Source: Hahella sp. HNIBRBA332 | GTDB taxonomy: Bacteria > Pseudomonadota > Gammaproteobacteria > Pseudomonadales > Oleiphilaceae | NCBI RefSeq assembly: GCF_030719035.1 | Contig: NZ_CP132203.1 | Location: 1,426,001-1,490,000, forward strand | Direction of reading: 5' to 3' | Length of the DNA: 64,000 nt | Part shown: positions 9,588 through 17,469 of the stretch, in pieces | Numbering within the stretch: the stretch's first letter is position 1 | How the letters are laid out: each line of letters begins with the position of its first letter | Translations under genes and position numbers: made by a program | The notes under the pieces: generated by a model | Seen by the model: only the letters and a program-made list of their open reading frames with translations | Databases searched by the model: none | What the model was told of the DNA's origin: nothing

Positions 9588-9609
9588 GGATATCGTGAGA
9601 GACCGGTTG

Positions 9610-10407
9610 TTACAAAATGATCTGCTTTTTGCCCATCAGATACTTAATCTTGTTTGGCATGAACTTAAAGGCGTTAACCAAGGCTCGGTTTACTTTGCCG
9701 TTGATGAGCAGATGCTCGCCTCGCATTACTCCCTCATAACCTTCCTTAGCGACGATATCTGACTCCATCCAACGCCATTTGGGGATATAACTCAGAAATT
9801 CCTTAACTCCCATGGTTTCGTGAAACTCGCTGCTAGTCAGTCCGGGACATAAAGACATGCAGTTGATATTGAATGGCCTTAACTCAAGATCCAGGGCCTC
9901 TGTCATGTGCAGAACATAGGATTTGGCGGCGTTGTAGAGGCTGCCGGGAAACTCTGGGGCGAATGCGGCGATGGAGGAAACATTGATAATCCAACCTTGA
10001 CCATGCTCTTTCATACCTTCCGCCACTAAGTGACATAACGCAGTTGGAACTGTAATGAGCAAGTTGATCATCGCCTTATGTTCATCCCAAGACCCGACCA
10101 TGAAGGGTTTGGGGAGAGCATAGCCTGCGTTATTGACCAAAGCATCCACATGTAATCTACGCTTCTTCAGAAACGAGGCGACTTTTTGAATGGCGTCAGT
10201 TTCATTAAGGTCCAAAGCCAGCGTTAGGTTGACGTTGCCATGGGCTGCTGTTAGCTCTTGCGCCAGCTTTTCCAGGCGTTCTTTTCTGCGAGCGATAAGC
10301 AGTGTGTCAAAGCCTTTTTCTGCAAAGACTTTGGCGAAGGATTCACCGATGCCGGAAGATGCACCGGTTATCAAGACGGTCTTACGATTATTTATTGAGT
10401 TGTTCAT
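9610..10407 (-). CDS. Short-chain dehydrogenase/reductase
   Basis: A 265-residue classical SDR oxidoreductase. The nucleotide motif TGASSGIGESFAKVFAEKG is at residues 14-32, NNAG follows at about residue 91, the catalytic Ser is in NVSSIAAF, and YNAAK gives the Tyr-Lys pair. PG comes after the active site as usual. It is the last gene of a leftward set with two citrate-synthase-like proteins and a ThDP enzyme, separated from its neighbour by 31 bases, so it may reduce a keto product of those enzymes. Substrate unknown. Confidence 0.85.
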   Translation of the reverse strand: MNNSINNRKTVLITGASSGIGESFAKVFAEKGFDTLLIARRKERLEKLAQELTAAHGNVNLTLALDLNETDAIQKVASFLKKRRLHVDALVNNAGYALPKPFMVGSWDEHKAMINLLITVPTALCHLVAEGMKEHGQGWIINVSSIAAFAPEFPGSLYNAAKSYVLHMTEALDLELRPFNINCMSLCPGLTSSEFHETMGVKEFLSYIPKWRWMESDIVAKEGYEGVMRGEHLLINGKVNRALVNAFKFMPNKIKYLMGKKQIIL

Positions 10408-10438
10408 ATTGGCTCCTGATTGGCTGAAATCTTATTAA

Positions 10439-11230
10439 TCACCAACTACGCCTCTCCGGCCCGGAATACTGAATCGATTCGCAGCGCATGGGGAAAACGC
10501 TGCCCTCGGGTTTGGCCGCGCCATCTAGATAGCAAGGGACCATGCCGGCCATAAAGCAGGGCGTCAGATAAAGCTGATACTCTTCCGGCGACATGCCGAA
10601 ATCCGCGCCGATGGCCGCAGCCAGGGCGGCGACGTTGATGGTCAGGCGTTTGTTCTTTTTGAGATAGTGATAGATCTCCAACGCCAAGGTGAAATGGGCT
10701 CCGTCAGCAAAGCCTAAGTCGCGGGCCTTTTTGACCAGATGCAACACGCGTTCATCCAGGCGCGCCAAGGGGCGGCCGTAGCCGTAGATGACGCGATATT
10801 TTTTCAACGCCGCGTTGATCAGGTCCGGTAGTTCTTCTCCGGTGTCCAACGCTTTGCGAGTGCATTGTAGAAAGTCGATGGCGCGGCGGTCCGGTCTTCT
10901 GCCGTAAATGGACGCCTCAGAAATGGACAATCCGCTCATCAAGGACAGCGATGGCGTGCTGCGTACGTTGCCAGCCAGCTCAGCGACATGGTTTGGCCAG
11001 ATGCTCGGGTCTGGGTAGCTGGTGCATACCCAGATGTAATTCAGCATGCGCATTTGTTCCGGGGTGTAGAACTTGCCGGTGATGGAGTAGAGATAAAGTG
11101 AAAACCAGTCGCGCTCGCTTAACTCCTGATGCAGGTCTTTACCGCGAAACACTACGCGTTCGCACAAAAATGCTTTACCCATTGCGGTTTCGTGGGCGGT
11201 TTCCTGTTGGCGCAGATGTTTGTTGCTCAT
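10439..11230 (-). CDS. Citrate-synthase-like protein, second of a pair
   Basis: A 263-residue protein of the citrate synthase / citryl-CoA lyase superfamily, well short of a full synthase (about 430). It has the helical opening SERDWFSLYLYSITGKFYTPEQMRMLNYIWV, the small-domain segment VIYGYGRPLARLDERV and a C-terminal MRCESIQYSGPERR corresponding to the usual Y-x-GP-R end. Its start overlaps the stop of the upstream paralogue by four bases, so the two are translationally coupled and may form a hetero-oligomer. The reaction is unknown: C-C bond formation or cleavage on an acyl-CoA is the family chemistry. Confidence 0.7.
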   Translation of the reverse strand: MSNKHLRQQETAHETAMGKAFLCERVVFRGKDLHQELSERDWFSLYLYSITGKFYTPEQMRMLNYIWVCTSYPDPSIWPNHVAELAGNVRSTPSLSLMSGLSISEASIYGRRPDRRAIDFLQCTRKALDTGEELPDLINAALKKYRVIYGYGRPLARLDERVLHLVKKARDLGFADGAHFTLALEIYHYLKKNKRLTINVAALAAAIGADFGMSPEEYQLYLTPCFMAGMVPCYLDGAAKPEGSVFPMRCESIQYSGPERRSW

Positions 11231-12057
11231 AGCCCAAGCTCCTCTGCATTGGGTAATTCGAAGGGGCCGGGGTCATCCGACAGCTTGATGTGGTCACCGT
11301 AGAACGGAAACATTTTCCAGCCCAAGTCTCGTTGTTCAATGGCGTGTGCGGCGGCGCCAGGTAAGCGCAGCATCAGGTACAGCATGACGGCGGCGTGCTC
11401 GTTCATTGCCAAATCGTGCAGCGCTGCGGCGGCTACGCCGGACATTGACAGCGGCGCCTCGGCGACGGCTTCCAGTTCCTGGCGATGTTGCGCAAGCCAG
11501 CGTACGTTGATGGCGCAAGGAATTTCCGCCAGTGCTTCCAACACCTGACGCACCGGCTTTGGACAGCTCTCGCCGTTGGGATCGAAACCGGGCGCGTGCT
11601 CCATGGGCCGCCAGATATCCTCCCGCGTATCGCTGACCGGGGAGGGGAGGCGCGCTCGCCATTGTTCAATGTCGGTACCGCATTCCCGCCAAAGCTGCAT
11701 CAAAATGTAGACTTCATGTCCGCCGCCGTATTGACCAGCGCCGACGGCCAGGGACGCCATTAACGAAGCCGCATGAGGGCAGCCGCCAACGCCGCCGTTC
11801 ATTGCTGCGCGCACGCTGGCCTCGCGGGGACCTGGGTTGGCGAGGGCGATAGCCAGTTTTTCCAACAGTTGCGTCTGGTCCGCGTTGGGCTTCTCCCCCC
11901 TGAACAGCAGATACAGGTACTCGAACCAGCTCGCCTTGGTCAGGATGTCGCCGTAGACATCGTAGCCGTAGCAAAGGGCGGAGTGTGCGGCGAAGGGATT
12001 GTCGGCTTCAGGTTCTTCAGACCAGACTTTCGTCAGGTATCCGTATTTGCTGCTCAT
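11227..12057 (-). CDS. Citrate-synthase-like protein, first of a pair
   Basis: A 276-residue citrate-synthase superfamily protein. Recognisable parts are the N-terminal DILTKASWFEYLYLLFRGEKPNADQTQLLEKL, the NGGVGGCPHAASLMASLAVGAGQYGGGHE segment that corresponds to the substrate-binding G-G-H region of citryl-CoA lyases, and a late PFYGDHIKLSDDPGP. It overlaps the ThDP enzyme upstream by 41 bases and its paralogue downstream by four, a tight operon. The two paralogues are quite different, so this is an old duplication. Which one holds a complete catalytic His/Asp set cannot be settled by eye. Confidence 0.7.
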   Translation of the reverse strand: MSSKYGYLTKVWSEEPEADNPFAAHSALCYGYDVYGDILTKASWFEYLYLLFRGEKPNADQTQLLEKLAIALANPGPREASVRAAMNGGVGGCPHAASLMASLAVGAGQYGGGHEVYILMQLWRECGTDIEQWRARLPSPVSDTREDIWRPMEHAPGFDPNGESCPKPVRQVLEALAEIPCAINVRWLAQHRQELEAVAEAPLSMSGVAAAALHDLAMNEHAAVMLYLMLRLPGAAAHAIEQRDLGWKMFPFYGDHIKLSDDPGPFELPNAEELGL

Positions 12058-13771
12058 GATTGCCTCCTGTCAGAACTTTGGTGCGTTGGCGCATGGGGGG
12101 AACTTGTTCGCTGTCGACGACCACATCCAGAACGAATGGGCCGGGTTTGGAGAAAAGGCTGTCGACGCCGATTTCATCCAGCTCTTTAAGCCGGGTAATG
12201 CGTTGCGACGCGAGGCCTGCCGCTTTGGCCATGGCGGCGAAATCCACATGTGGCAGACGATTGGCGATATCCTCCGCGCGACCCAGACGTTGGCCGTGTT
12301 TAATCATACCCAGGTGACTGTCGTTCAGAACGATGAACAGAATGTTCAAATCCAGCTCCCGCGCGACGGTGATCTCCTGTCCGCTCATCAGCATGCTGCC
12401 GTCGCCGGTGAAACAAATGACAGGCGTATCCGGTTTGGCGAGCGCCATGCCGACTGCGGCTCCGATAGCCCAGCCCATGGTCGCGAACCCCATGCCTATG
12501 TGGAACAGTTTAGTTGAATCTGACAAGGGTGGATTGGTGCGCCAATAGTGCACGCCCCACAGGAAACTATTGCCCGTGTCCATCAATACGGGCGTATTAC
12601 GAGGGCAAACCTGACTCAGCGCCCAATACAGCGCTTGCGGTTTGATCGGCGCTTCCACGTCAAGGCAGGCTTCTTTGTCTGCATAGATGACGTGTTGAGG
12701 AAATCCGTCAGCTCCCGGCGAATACTTTAATTTGCGCGGCGCTGCATGCTTCAGATATTTGGCGAAAGGCTCCAACAGCAAGCGCGGCGAACCCAGTATC
12801 GACAGTCTCGACATCACTGAGCGACTGAGGTGGTCAGGGTTGCCGGACAGATGTATCAAGCGGTTGGAGAAAATCGCGTTGGGGTCCCAGCCGCCGGTCG
12901 TGACTTCATCCAATGCGGAGCCAATGACTATTACGCGCTCTGCATTGTCGGGATGTAAGGCGTCGCGGGCGCTTTCATGTCCGCCGAGGCCGAATACGCC
13001 TCTATATAAAGGGTGATATTCCGAAACTAAACCCTTGCCCATAGGCGTGGTGACGATCAACCAGTTGCGTGACTCCGCCAGAGCGAGCAGCGGCTCCATC
13101 GCCCCAGCGCAACCTTCTCCGATCACCAGCGTGGCTTTCTGAACGTACGCGAGTTCTTTTAGTAAACGATGCATCGACTCGGCGCTGGGCACGACTTCAT
13201 GGTTGATAAAGGCGCGCATATTGAAAATGCCCGCCGGATCAGGGGATTTGGCGCGCATGATGTCCAGGGGAACGCTCAAATGCACTGGACCAGGCTGGTT
13301 GCTGAGCGCATATCCGATCGCCATCAGCAGCTTGTGCTCCAACTGGGCGGGGTGCGACACCAGTGTGTTGAAGCGGGTGCAACTGTCGAAGATGCTGACG
13401 GTATTAATGCCTGTACAGGAACCTTCCTGAAACGCGCCCAAGCCGAAACGCTCGATAGACGGCTGTGCAGTTATCACCAGCATGGGGATACCGTCAGCAT
13501 AGGCATTGGCCACGCCGGTCAGCAGGTTGGTGGCTCCCGGACCGGAAGTCGAAATGCACACCCCCAGTTTGCCTGTCGCTCTCGCATATCCGTCCGCCAT
13601 GAAGGCCGCTCCGGATTCGTGTCTCGCCAACACCGCCTTTGGTCCGCCCCGGCGCTCGCTGCGGGCGAGGGCGTTATAAAGTGGTTCAATACTGCCTCCT
13701 GGCACACCGAATACGTACTTCACTCCCAATCGTTCCAGATAGTGGAGTATCAAATCACCATTCTCGATCAT
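12017..13771 (-). CDS. Thiamine-diphosphate enzyme, acetolactate synthase-like
   Basis: A 584-residue ThDP-dependent enzyme. ATG 13771 is preferred because an AAAAGG site precedes it and the protein then begins directly with the PYR domain (VKYVFGVPGGSIEPLYNAL). The catalytic Glu is in ARHESGAAFMADGYAR. The C-terminal ThDP motif reads GDGSMLMSGQEITVARE...ND. The fold is that of acetolactate synthase large subunits and glyoxylate carboligases, but there is no ilvN-type regulatory gene. Its partners are two citrate-synthase-like genes and an SDR, so a specialised carboligase or decarboxylase seems more likely than branched-chain amino acid synthesis. Confidence 0.8.
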   Translation of the reverse strand: MIENGDLILHYLERLGVKYVFGVPGGSIEPLYNALARSERRGGPKAVLARHESGAAFMADGYARATGKLGVCISTSGPGATNLLTGVANAYADGIPMLVITAQPSIERFGLGAFQEGSCTGINTVSIFDSCTRFNTLVSHPAQLEHKLLMAIGYALSNQPGPVHLSVPLDIMRAKSPDPAGIFNMRAFINHEVVPSAESMHRLLKELAYVQKATLVIGEGCAGAMEPLLALAESRNWLIVTTPMGKGLVSEYHPLYRGVFGLGGHESARDALHPDNAERVIVIGSALDEVTTGGWDPNAIFSNRLIHLSGNPDHLSRSVMSRLSILGSPRLLLEPFAKYLKHAAPRKLKYSPGADGFPQHVIYADKEACLDVEAPIKPQALYWALSQVCPRNTPVLMDTGNSFLWGVHYWRTNPPLSDSTKLFHIGMGFATMGWAIGAAVGMALAKPDTPVICFTGDGSMLMSGQEITVARELDLNILFIVLNDSHLGMIKHGQRLGRAEDIANRLPHVDFAAMAKAAGLASQRITRLKELDEIGVDSLFSKPGPFVLDVVVDSEQVPPMRQRTKVLTGGNHEQQIRIPDESLV

Positions 13772-13871
13772 GCTTTGATACCTTTTCGGACGTGTATAAA
13801 TTTTGAGCGCGAATTCTTGGGTAAGATGGCCGAAAAAGATAGGGTCTAAATGTAAAGCATTGAAAAACAAG

Positions 13872-14114
13872 AATTTTATGGACTAGTCCTATCGGATGAT
13901 TGTTGCTTTTTCCGTAAGAGTTGTGACGAGAAAAAGAAAAGAGAATGACTTTTCGGTCTGAACTGCAGGGCGTCTTAGCCCCTTTAAAGTTAACGATGAG
14001 CGGCGAATTACCTGTAGATACTGTGAACTGGCGCAAAAAATGGACTATCTGGACAGGAAATATCCATAAATTCATTTTTTCTTATTTTTCTTTAAATACA
14101 TTGCAGGTTCAGGC
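13872..14114. other. Intergenic stretch, no gene seen
   Basis: AT-rich spacer between the ThDP operon (leftward) and the tRNA cluster (rightward). It probably holds the operon promoter. I see no convincing reading frame or RNA. Confidence 0.5.
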
Positions 14115-14142
14115 TTGACAGGTCCGGCTAAAAACGTAAACT
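14115..14142 (+). promoter_or_regulatory. Promoter of the tRNA cluster
   Basis: TTGACA at 14115-14120 and TAAACT at 14137-14142, 16 bases apart, followed by a GC-rich discriminator (AAGCGCC). This fits a sigma-70 promoter for stable RNA, about 50 bases before the first tRNA. Confidence 0.65.
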
Positions 14143-14194
14143 AAGCGCCACTCCAGCAGAGAGACGCGAAAAGCTCACTGCTCAAGAGTGATAT

Positions 14195-14270
<76 letters not shown>

Positions 14271-14280
14271 AGATTTCCGA

Positions 14281-14304
14281 AACCCCGACAAGCTCGGGGT
14301 TTTT
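14281..14304 (+). terminator. Hairpin between tRNA-Gly and tRNA-Cys
   Basis: Perfect eight-base stem AACCCCGA / TCGGGGTT with loop CAAGC, followed by T residues. It could act as an attenuating terminator or as a processing hairpin between the tRNAs. Confidence 0.6.
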
Positions 14305-14326
14305 AGCTCTAGAAGTCTTGATTATA

Positions 14327-14400
14327 GGCGCGGTGGCAGAGTGGTCATGCAGCGGACTGCAACTCCGTGTACGCCGGTTCGATTCCGACCCGCGCCTCCA
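14327..14400 (+). tRNA. tRNA-Cys (GCA)
   Basis: A 74-base cloverleaf with acceptor GGCGCGG, anticodon stem CGGA/TCCG with loop CTGCAAC giving GCA, T loop GTTCGATTC and encoded CCA. Confidence 0.96.
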
Positions 14401-14426
14401 TGTTTTCTCCGGCAAATGCCTCCCTC

Positions 14427-14514
14427 GCCCGGGTGGCGAAATTGGTAGACGCAAGGGACTTAAAATCCCTCGGTATTTGATACCGTGCCGGTTCGACCCC
14501 GGCCCCGGGCACCA
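14427..14514 (+). tRNA. tRNA-Leu (TAA), prophage-proximal
   Basis: An 88-base tRNA with acceptor GCCCGGG, anticodon loop CTTAAAA giving UAA, the long variable arm of class II tRNAs (CGGTATTTGATACCG), T loop GTTCGACCC and encoded CCA. A phage integrase gene begins 60 bases downstream, so the 3' end of this gene is the likely attachment site; the tRNA remains intact. Confidence 0.97.
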
Positions 14515-14574
14515 AATTTATCCTTATAAATCAATGTATTATATCTATACTCTCATCTTCTGTTGATACCTCCT

Positions 14575-15588
14575 TCAGTGCTTGGTCGCAGTTTGGTCGC
14601 GCTTGTCCATCAGAGACAGATTGATGCGCGGCAGGTTCGAGACTGTGTCGTCCAGCGTCGACGTAAATAAGTGCGCGTATCTGCTGGTCACGATCAATGA
14701 GCTATGTCCTAACAAATCTCTCACTGCTGTAATTGGCGCATTCGACGCTGCAAGAAATGAAGCGTAAGTGTGCCGCAGGTCGTGAAAGCGAACATGCTCC
14801 ATCTTGCACTGCGTCCGCGCGCATTCAAAGCCGCGCCTTATGTCTTGATACTTAATTGGGAAGGGTAGCGTCCCCTCTAACCACTCTCTCATTTCCTGTA
14901 ATACAGGAACGATTCTTGGCTTCCCGTTTTTTGTTTGGTCTGGCCGCAGCATAATACGACCATCTATATAGTTTTCAGCTCCGAGCTTTAATAGCTCGCC
15001 TTGGCGAAGCCCTGTAAATGCAGAAAGAATTATTACTCTTCCGACCCACATGCAGTCTTCAGGAACTGAAGTGGCCAACATAAGTACCTGTGACGGAGTA
15101 AGGTAAACATGTCTGGCATTCTTTGGGTCAGGCTTTTTAAGCTTTTGGCCTAATGGTTCTTCAATCCAGTCCCACTCTCTATATGCCAAGTTGAGAACTC
15201 TTTTTACTATTTGAACTCGGTTATTAATTGTTGATTGGGAGAGGCCCGATTCGCGCAACTCTTTTGCCATTGCTCTGGTTTTATCGACGAGTTCCATACC
15301 AAGTGCAATTTCATCCCCCATATATTCCGCCACACGTTCAATATGGTGATGTTGGCTCTCGACGTTATACTCGTTTACCCAGCGCATAGCGGCTTCAAGA
15401 AAAGTGCGCTTTGGCTTTCTCCCCATTTTTCCATTGTGTATTGCCTCGTTTAATTCTGTAGTTGATTTTGCTGCATATTGGCGGGCTTCTTTCTCTGTCC
15501 TAAACGTTGTTTGAACTCGCTCACCGTTATATGTTTCCGTAACGACCCAGCGGTCGCGGCTTTGTCTGTACCTAACTGTGATTCCCAT
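14575..15588 (-). CDS. int: Tyrosine-recombinase phage integrase
   Basis: A 337-residue integrase. An N-terminal AP2-like arm-binding domain (VRYRQSRDRWVVTETYNGERVQTTFRTEKEA) is followed by a SAM-like core-binding domain and a catalytic domain. The catalytic residues are visible: Arg in TGLRQGELLKL, His-x-x-Arg in HDLRHTYAS, His in LLGHSS and the nucleophile Tyr in TSRYAHL. It lies next to tRNA-Leu and is read towards it, as usual for tRNA-targeting phages. It should catalyse attP x attB recombination and, with an excisionase, excision. Confidence 0.95.
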   Translation of the reverse strand: MGITVRYRQSRDRWVVTETYNGERVQTTFRTEKEARQYAAKSTTELNEAIHNGKMGRKPKRTFLEAAMRWVNEYNVESQHHHIERVAEYMGDEIALGMELVDKTRAMAKELRESGLSQSTINNRVQIVKRVLNLAYREWDWIEEPLGQKLKKPDPKNARHVYLTPSQVLMLATSVPEDCMWVGRVIILSAFTGLRQGELLKLGAENYIDGRIMLRPDQTKNGKPRIVPVLQEMREWLEGTLPFPIKYQDIRRGFECARTQCKMEHVRFHDLRHTYASFLAASNAPITAVRDLLGHSSLIVTSRYAHLFTSTLDDTVSNLPRINLSLMDKRDQTATKH

Positions 15589-15803
15589 CTGTTTAAACCT
15601 TTATCGATGGGGTTGCGCCTGCGCTGATTCTCAATGTATCTCCGCAACTCGGCCAACTCAATTCTCCGGCCTCGTTTGCCTATCTGTATGTATTCCAGCT
15701 CTTTGCCTAACATTGAGTAAACTTGTGATGCGCTGCAGTTGAGGGCTTTTGCTACCTGACTTACCTTCATTAGTTCGGGTAGCTCTTCCATTTCAGTGGT
15801 CAC
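15450..15803 (-). CDS. Excisionase-like helix-turn-helix protein
   Basis: A 117-residue protein with an N-terminal MerR/excisionase-type winged helix (LMKVSQVAKALNCSASQVYSML, then IQIGKRGRRIELAELRRYIE). The C-terminal half is basic and shares DNA with the integrase start over 139 bases. GTG at 15803 sits behind AAGGAAAGGGG; ATG 15791 is an alternative. Position beside int makes it the best candidate for Xis or a recombination directionality factor. Confidence 0.65.
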   Translation of the reverse strand: MTTEMEELPELMKVSQVAKALNCSASQVYSMLGKELEYIQIGKRGRRIELAELRRYIENQRRRNPIDKGLNRWESQLGTDKAATAGSLRKHITVSEFKQRLGQRKKPANMQQNQLQN

Positions 15804-15839
15804 TGAACCCCTTTCCTTTTATGTGTTGTTAGGCGTCAT

Positions 15840-16253
15840 TCAAAAAGGAATGTCGTCGAATTCGTCATATGCCTGGCCTGTGGCTGGCATCTGGACTGGC
15901 GGCTGTGGTGGCGTTGCTGGCCTGTATGGTTGCGGCGCAGGCTGGGTTTGTTTCGGGCTCGCAAAGTCGACCTTAACTATCCGGCAGCGGATCTTCGCCC
16001 CGGGTGAACCATCGCCCTTGGTGAACTGCTCCAGCTCCAGATCGTCAGCCGTCACGACCAGCTTTGTGCCTTTGGTCAGGTGTGGCTCCAGCGAGATAGC
16101 ACGGTCGCCCCATAGTGCGCCGTCGATCCATTGGGTCCGTCTGTTGTCGCCGTGTCCAATGCTGTAGGCGAGGGCGAGCGTAGCCACTGCCTGTCCGCTT
16201 GGTGTGTATCTCAGTTCGGCGTCACGCCCGAGGGCGCAGAGTTTGATAAACAT
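15840..16253 (-). CDS. ssb: Single-stranded DNA-binding protein
   Basis: A 137-residue phage SSB with an OB fold in residues 1-105 (LCALGRDAELRYTPSGQAVATLALA, WIDGALWGDRA), a Pro/Gln-rich linker and the acidic tip DEFDDIPF that recruits replication and repair partners. It is shorter than cellular SSB (about 170). It sits in the leftward early operon with recombination genes. Confidence 0.92.
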   Translation of the reverse strand: MFIKLCALGRDAELRYTPSGQAVATLALAYSIGHGDNRRTQWIDGALWGDRAISLEPHLTKGTKLVVTADDLELEQFTKGDGSPGAKIRCRIVKVDFASPKQTQPAPQPYRPATPPQPPVQMPATGQAYDEFDDIPF

Positions 16254-16261
16254 GTGTCTCC

Positions 16262-16759
16262 TTACTTAATGCGGATGTAACTCTTGCCAAGCTCCAGGCG
16301 GGCGCCGGGGATGTCTTTACCGGCTTTCAGGTCCTGGGTGATGGCCTGCTTGTTGGGTTTTATCGTCACGTCTACGGCGACGTAATCCTGTGGGAGGGCG
16401 GCTTCGTCTTCGATATGAGCCACCTCTCGACCTGCTACGCATGAGATTGTGTGTAGCGGAGTGCTGACGGTTTTAATGCGTGTCAGCTCCATATGGTTCC
16501 GCAGGTATTCGCTTATGGATTCTTCTTTGCGCTCTATGCTTTTCTCGCGCCTGTTTAGTCGGTCCACTTCGGATTTGATGGCGGAGCGATCGGCCTCAAG
16601 GTTTTGAAGTAGCCGAGCGATCTGCGCGGCCTTGTCCTTAAACTCTCCCTCTACGGCTTCCAATGTGTCGGCGATGGCTTGCTGTAGGGTTTCGTCGTTG
16701 TCTGCGTCAATGTTGTGTAGTTCGGCAAGCTTGCCGGTGATCTCGTATAGCTTCGGCAC
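16262..16759 (-). CDS. Siphovirus Gp157-like protein
   Basis: A 165-residue protein matching the Gp157 family of siphophages: N-terminal YEITGKLAELHN, a central helical coiled region (ARLLQNLEADRSAIKSEVDRLNRREKSIE) and a C-terminal DVTIKPNKQAITQDLKAGKDIPGARLELGKSYIRIK. Family members occur with SSB and annealing proteins in early operons and have been linked to phage resistance in streptococci; the biochemical role is not known. It abuts the next gene with no spacer. Confidence 0.8.
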   Translation of the reverse strand: MPKLYEITGKLAELHNIDADNDETLQQAIADTLEAVEGEFKDKAAQIARLLQNLEADRSAIKSEVDRLNRREKSIERKEESISEYLRNHMELTRIKTVSTPLHTISCVAGREVAHIEDEAALPQDYVAVDVTIKPNKQAITQDLKAGKDIPGARLELGKSYIRIK

Positions 16760-17455
16760 TTATGCTGGCTCCGCGTGCTCCAGGGTGTTTTTCTTGGCGG
16801 CGTACAGGATGGTCAGGCGTCTTAAACCGGCGTCGTCCCATCTGGATTTCAGGCGAATAGCGGCGCCCTTATAAAGCGCTTCTAGATCGCTGAGTGTTTC
16901 CGCTTCCTCTATCAGTCTCGCTTGATCGTCCAGCCATGCTTTGTCGGCGGCTTCCTGGCGTTTCCGCTCTGCGCTGTGGTTGGGGCCGGGATCAATCGGC
17001 AGGCGTTTGTGCATTCCTGTTGTGACGTCACCGGCAAAGCCAAGCATGTATAGGCACTTCTTGATGGCGTCCGTCAGCGTCTTTTTGGGCGCGTCTGCGT
17101 CGTACTGAATGCCGAAGGCGTCCTTATAGACGTAGGGTGTGTGTCCGTAGTGGATAAACTCGGCGATCTCGTTATCGTATGCATACCAGAAGCGGATCTT
17201 GATGGTGTGCGTCTTCCCCATAATCATCTGCTGGCCTTCTGCGTCCAGGTTAAGCGGCGCGCCTTCATCGATGCGCTCCTCTAATATTTCATAACCCCAG
17301 CCAGTCCCAAGCGGGCCGAATTGTTCAGTGGCTCGCTTTATCAGGTAAGAGGCGTTTACGCTGGTCCCAACAAAGCCAGAGGGTAGGGTGTAGGCTTCGG
17401 TGTATTCGGGAGCGGTCTTATCGACTGCCTCCCAGATGTGTAGGTTGCTGTTCAT
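16760..17455 (-). CDS. Phage recombination protein candidate (Rad52/Sak-like)
   Basis: A 231-residue protein. An aromatic- and Gly-rich N-terminal half (PSGFVGTSVNASYLIKRATEQFGPLGTGWGYEI) is followed by DAPKKTLTDAIKKCLYMLGFAGDV and a charged C-terminal tail. The segment with a D-A-x-K-x-x-x-x-x-L-G-F pattern resembles the single-strand annealing proteins of phages (Sak/Erf group), and the neighbours SSB and Gp157 support that. The resemblance is partial, so the function is an inference. Confidence 0.5.
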   Translation of the reverse strand: MNSNLHIWEAVDKTAPEYTEAYTLPSGFVGTSVNASYLIKRATEQFGPLGTGWGYEILEERIDEGAPLNLDAEGQQMIMGKTHTIKIRFWYAYDNEIAEFIHYGHTPYVYKDAFGIQYDADAPKKTLTDAIKKCLYMLGFAGDVTTGMHKRLPIDPGPNHSAERKRQEAADKAWLDDQARLIEEAETLSDLEALYKGAAIRLKSRWDDAGLRRLTILYAAKKNTLEHAEPA

Positions 17456-17469
17456 GTCAGATCCTGTTG

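Noticed and set aside
13872..14114. Possible small RNA between the ThDP operon and the tRNAs
   Set aside because: No promoter-terminator pair or conserved stem is visible that is not explained by the tRNA promoter or the operon leader.
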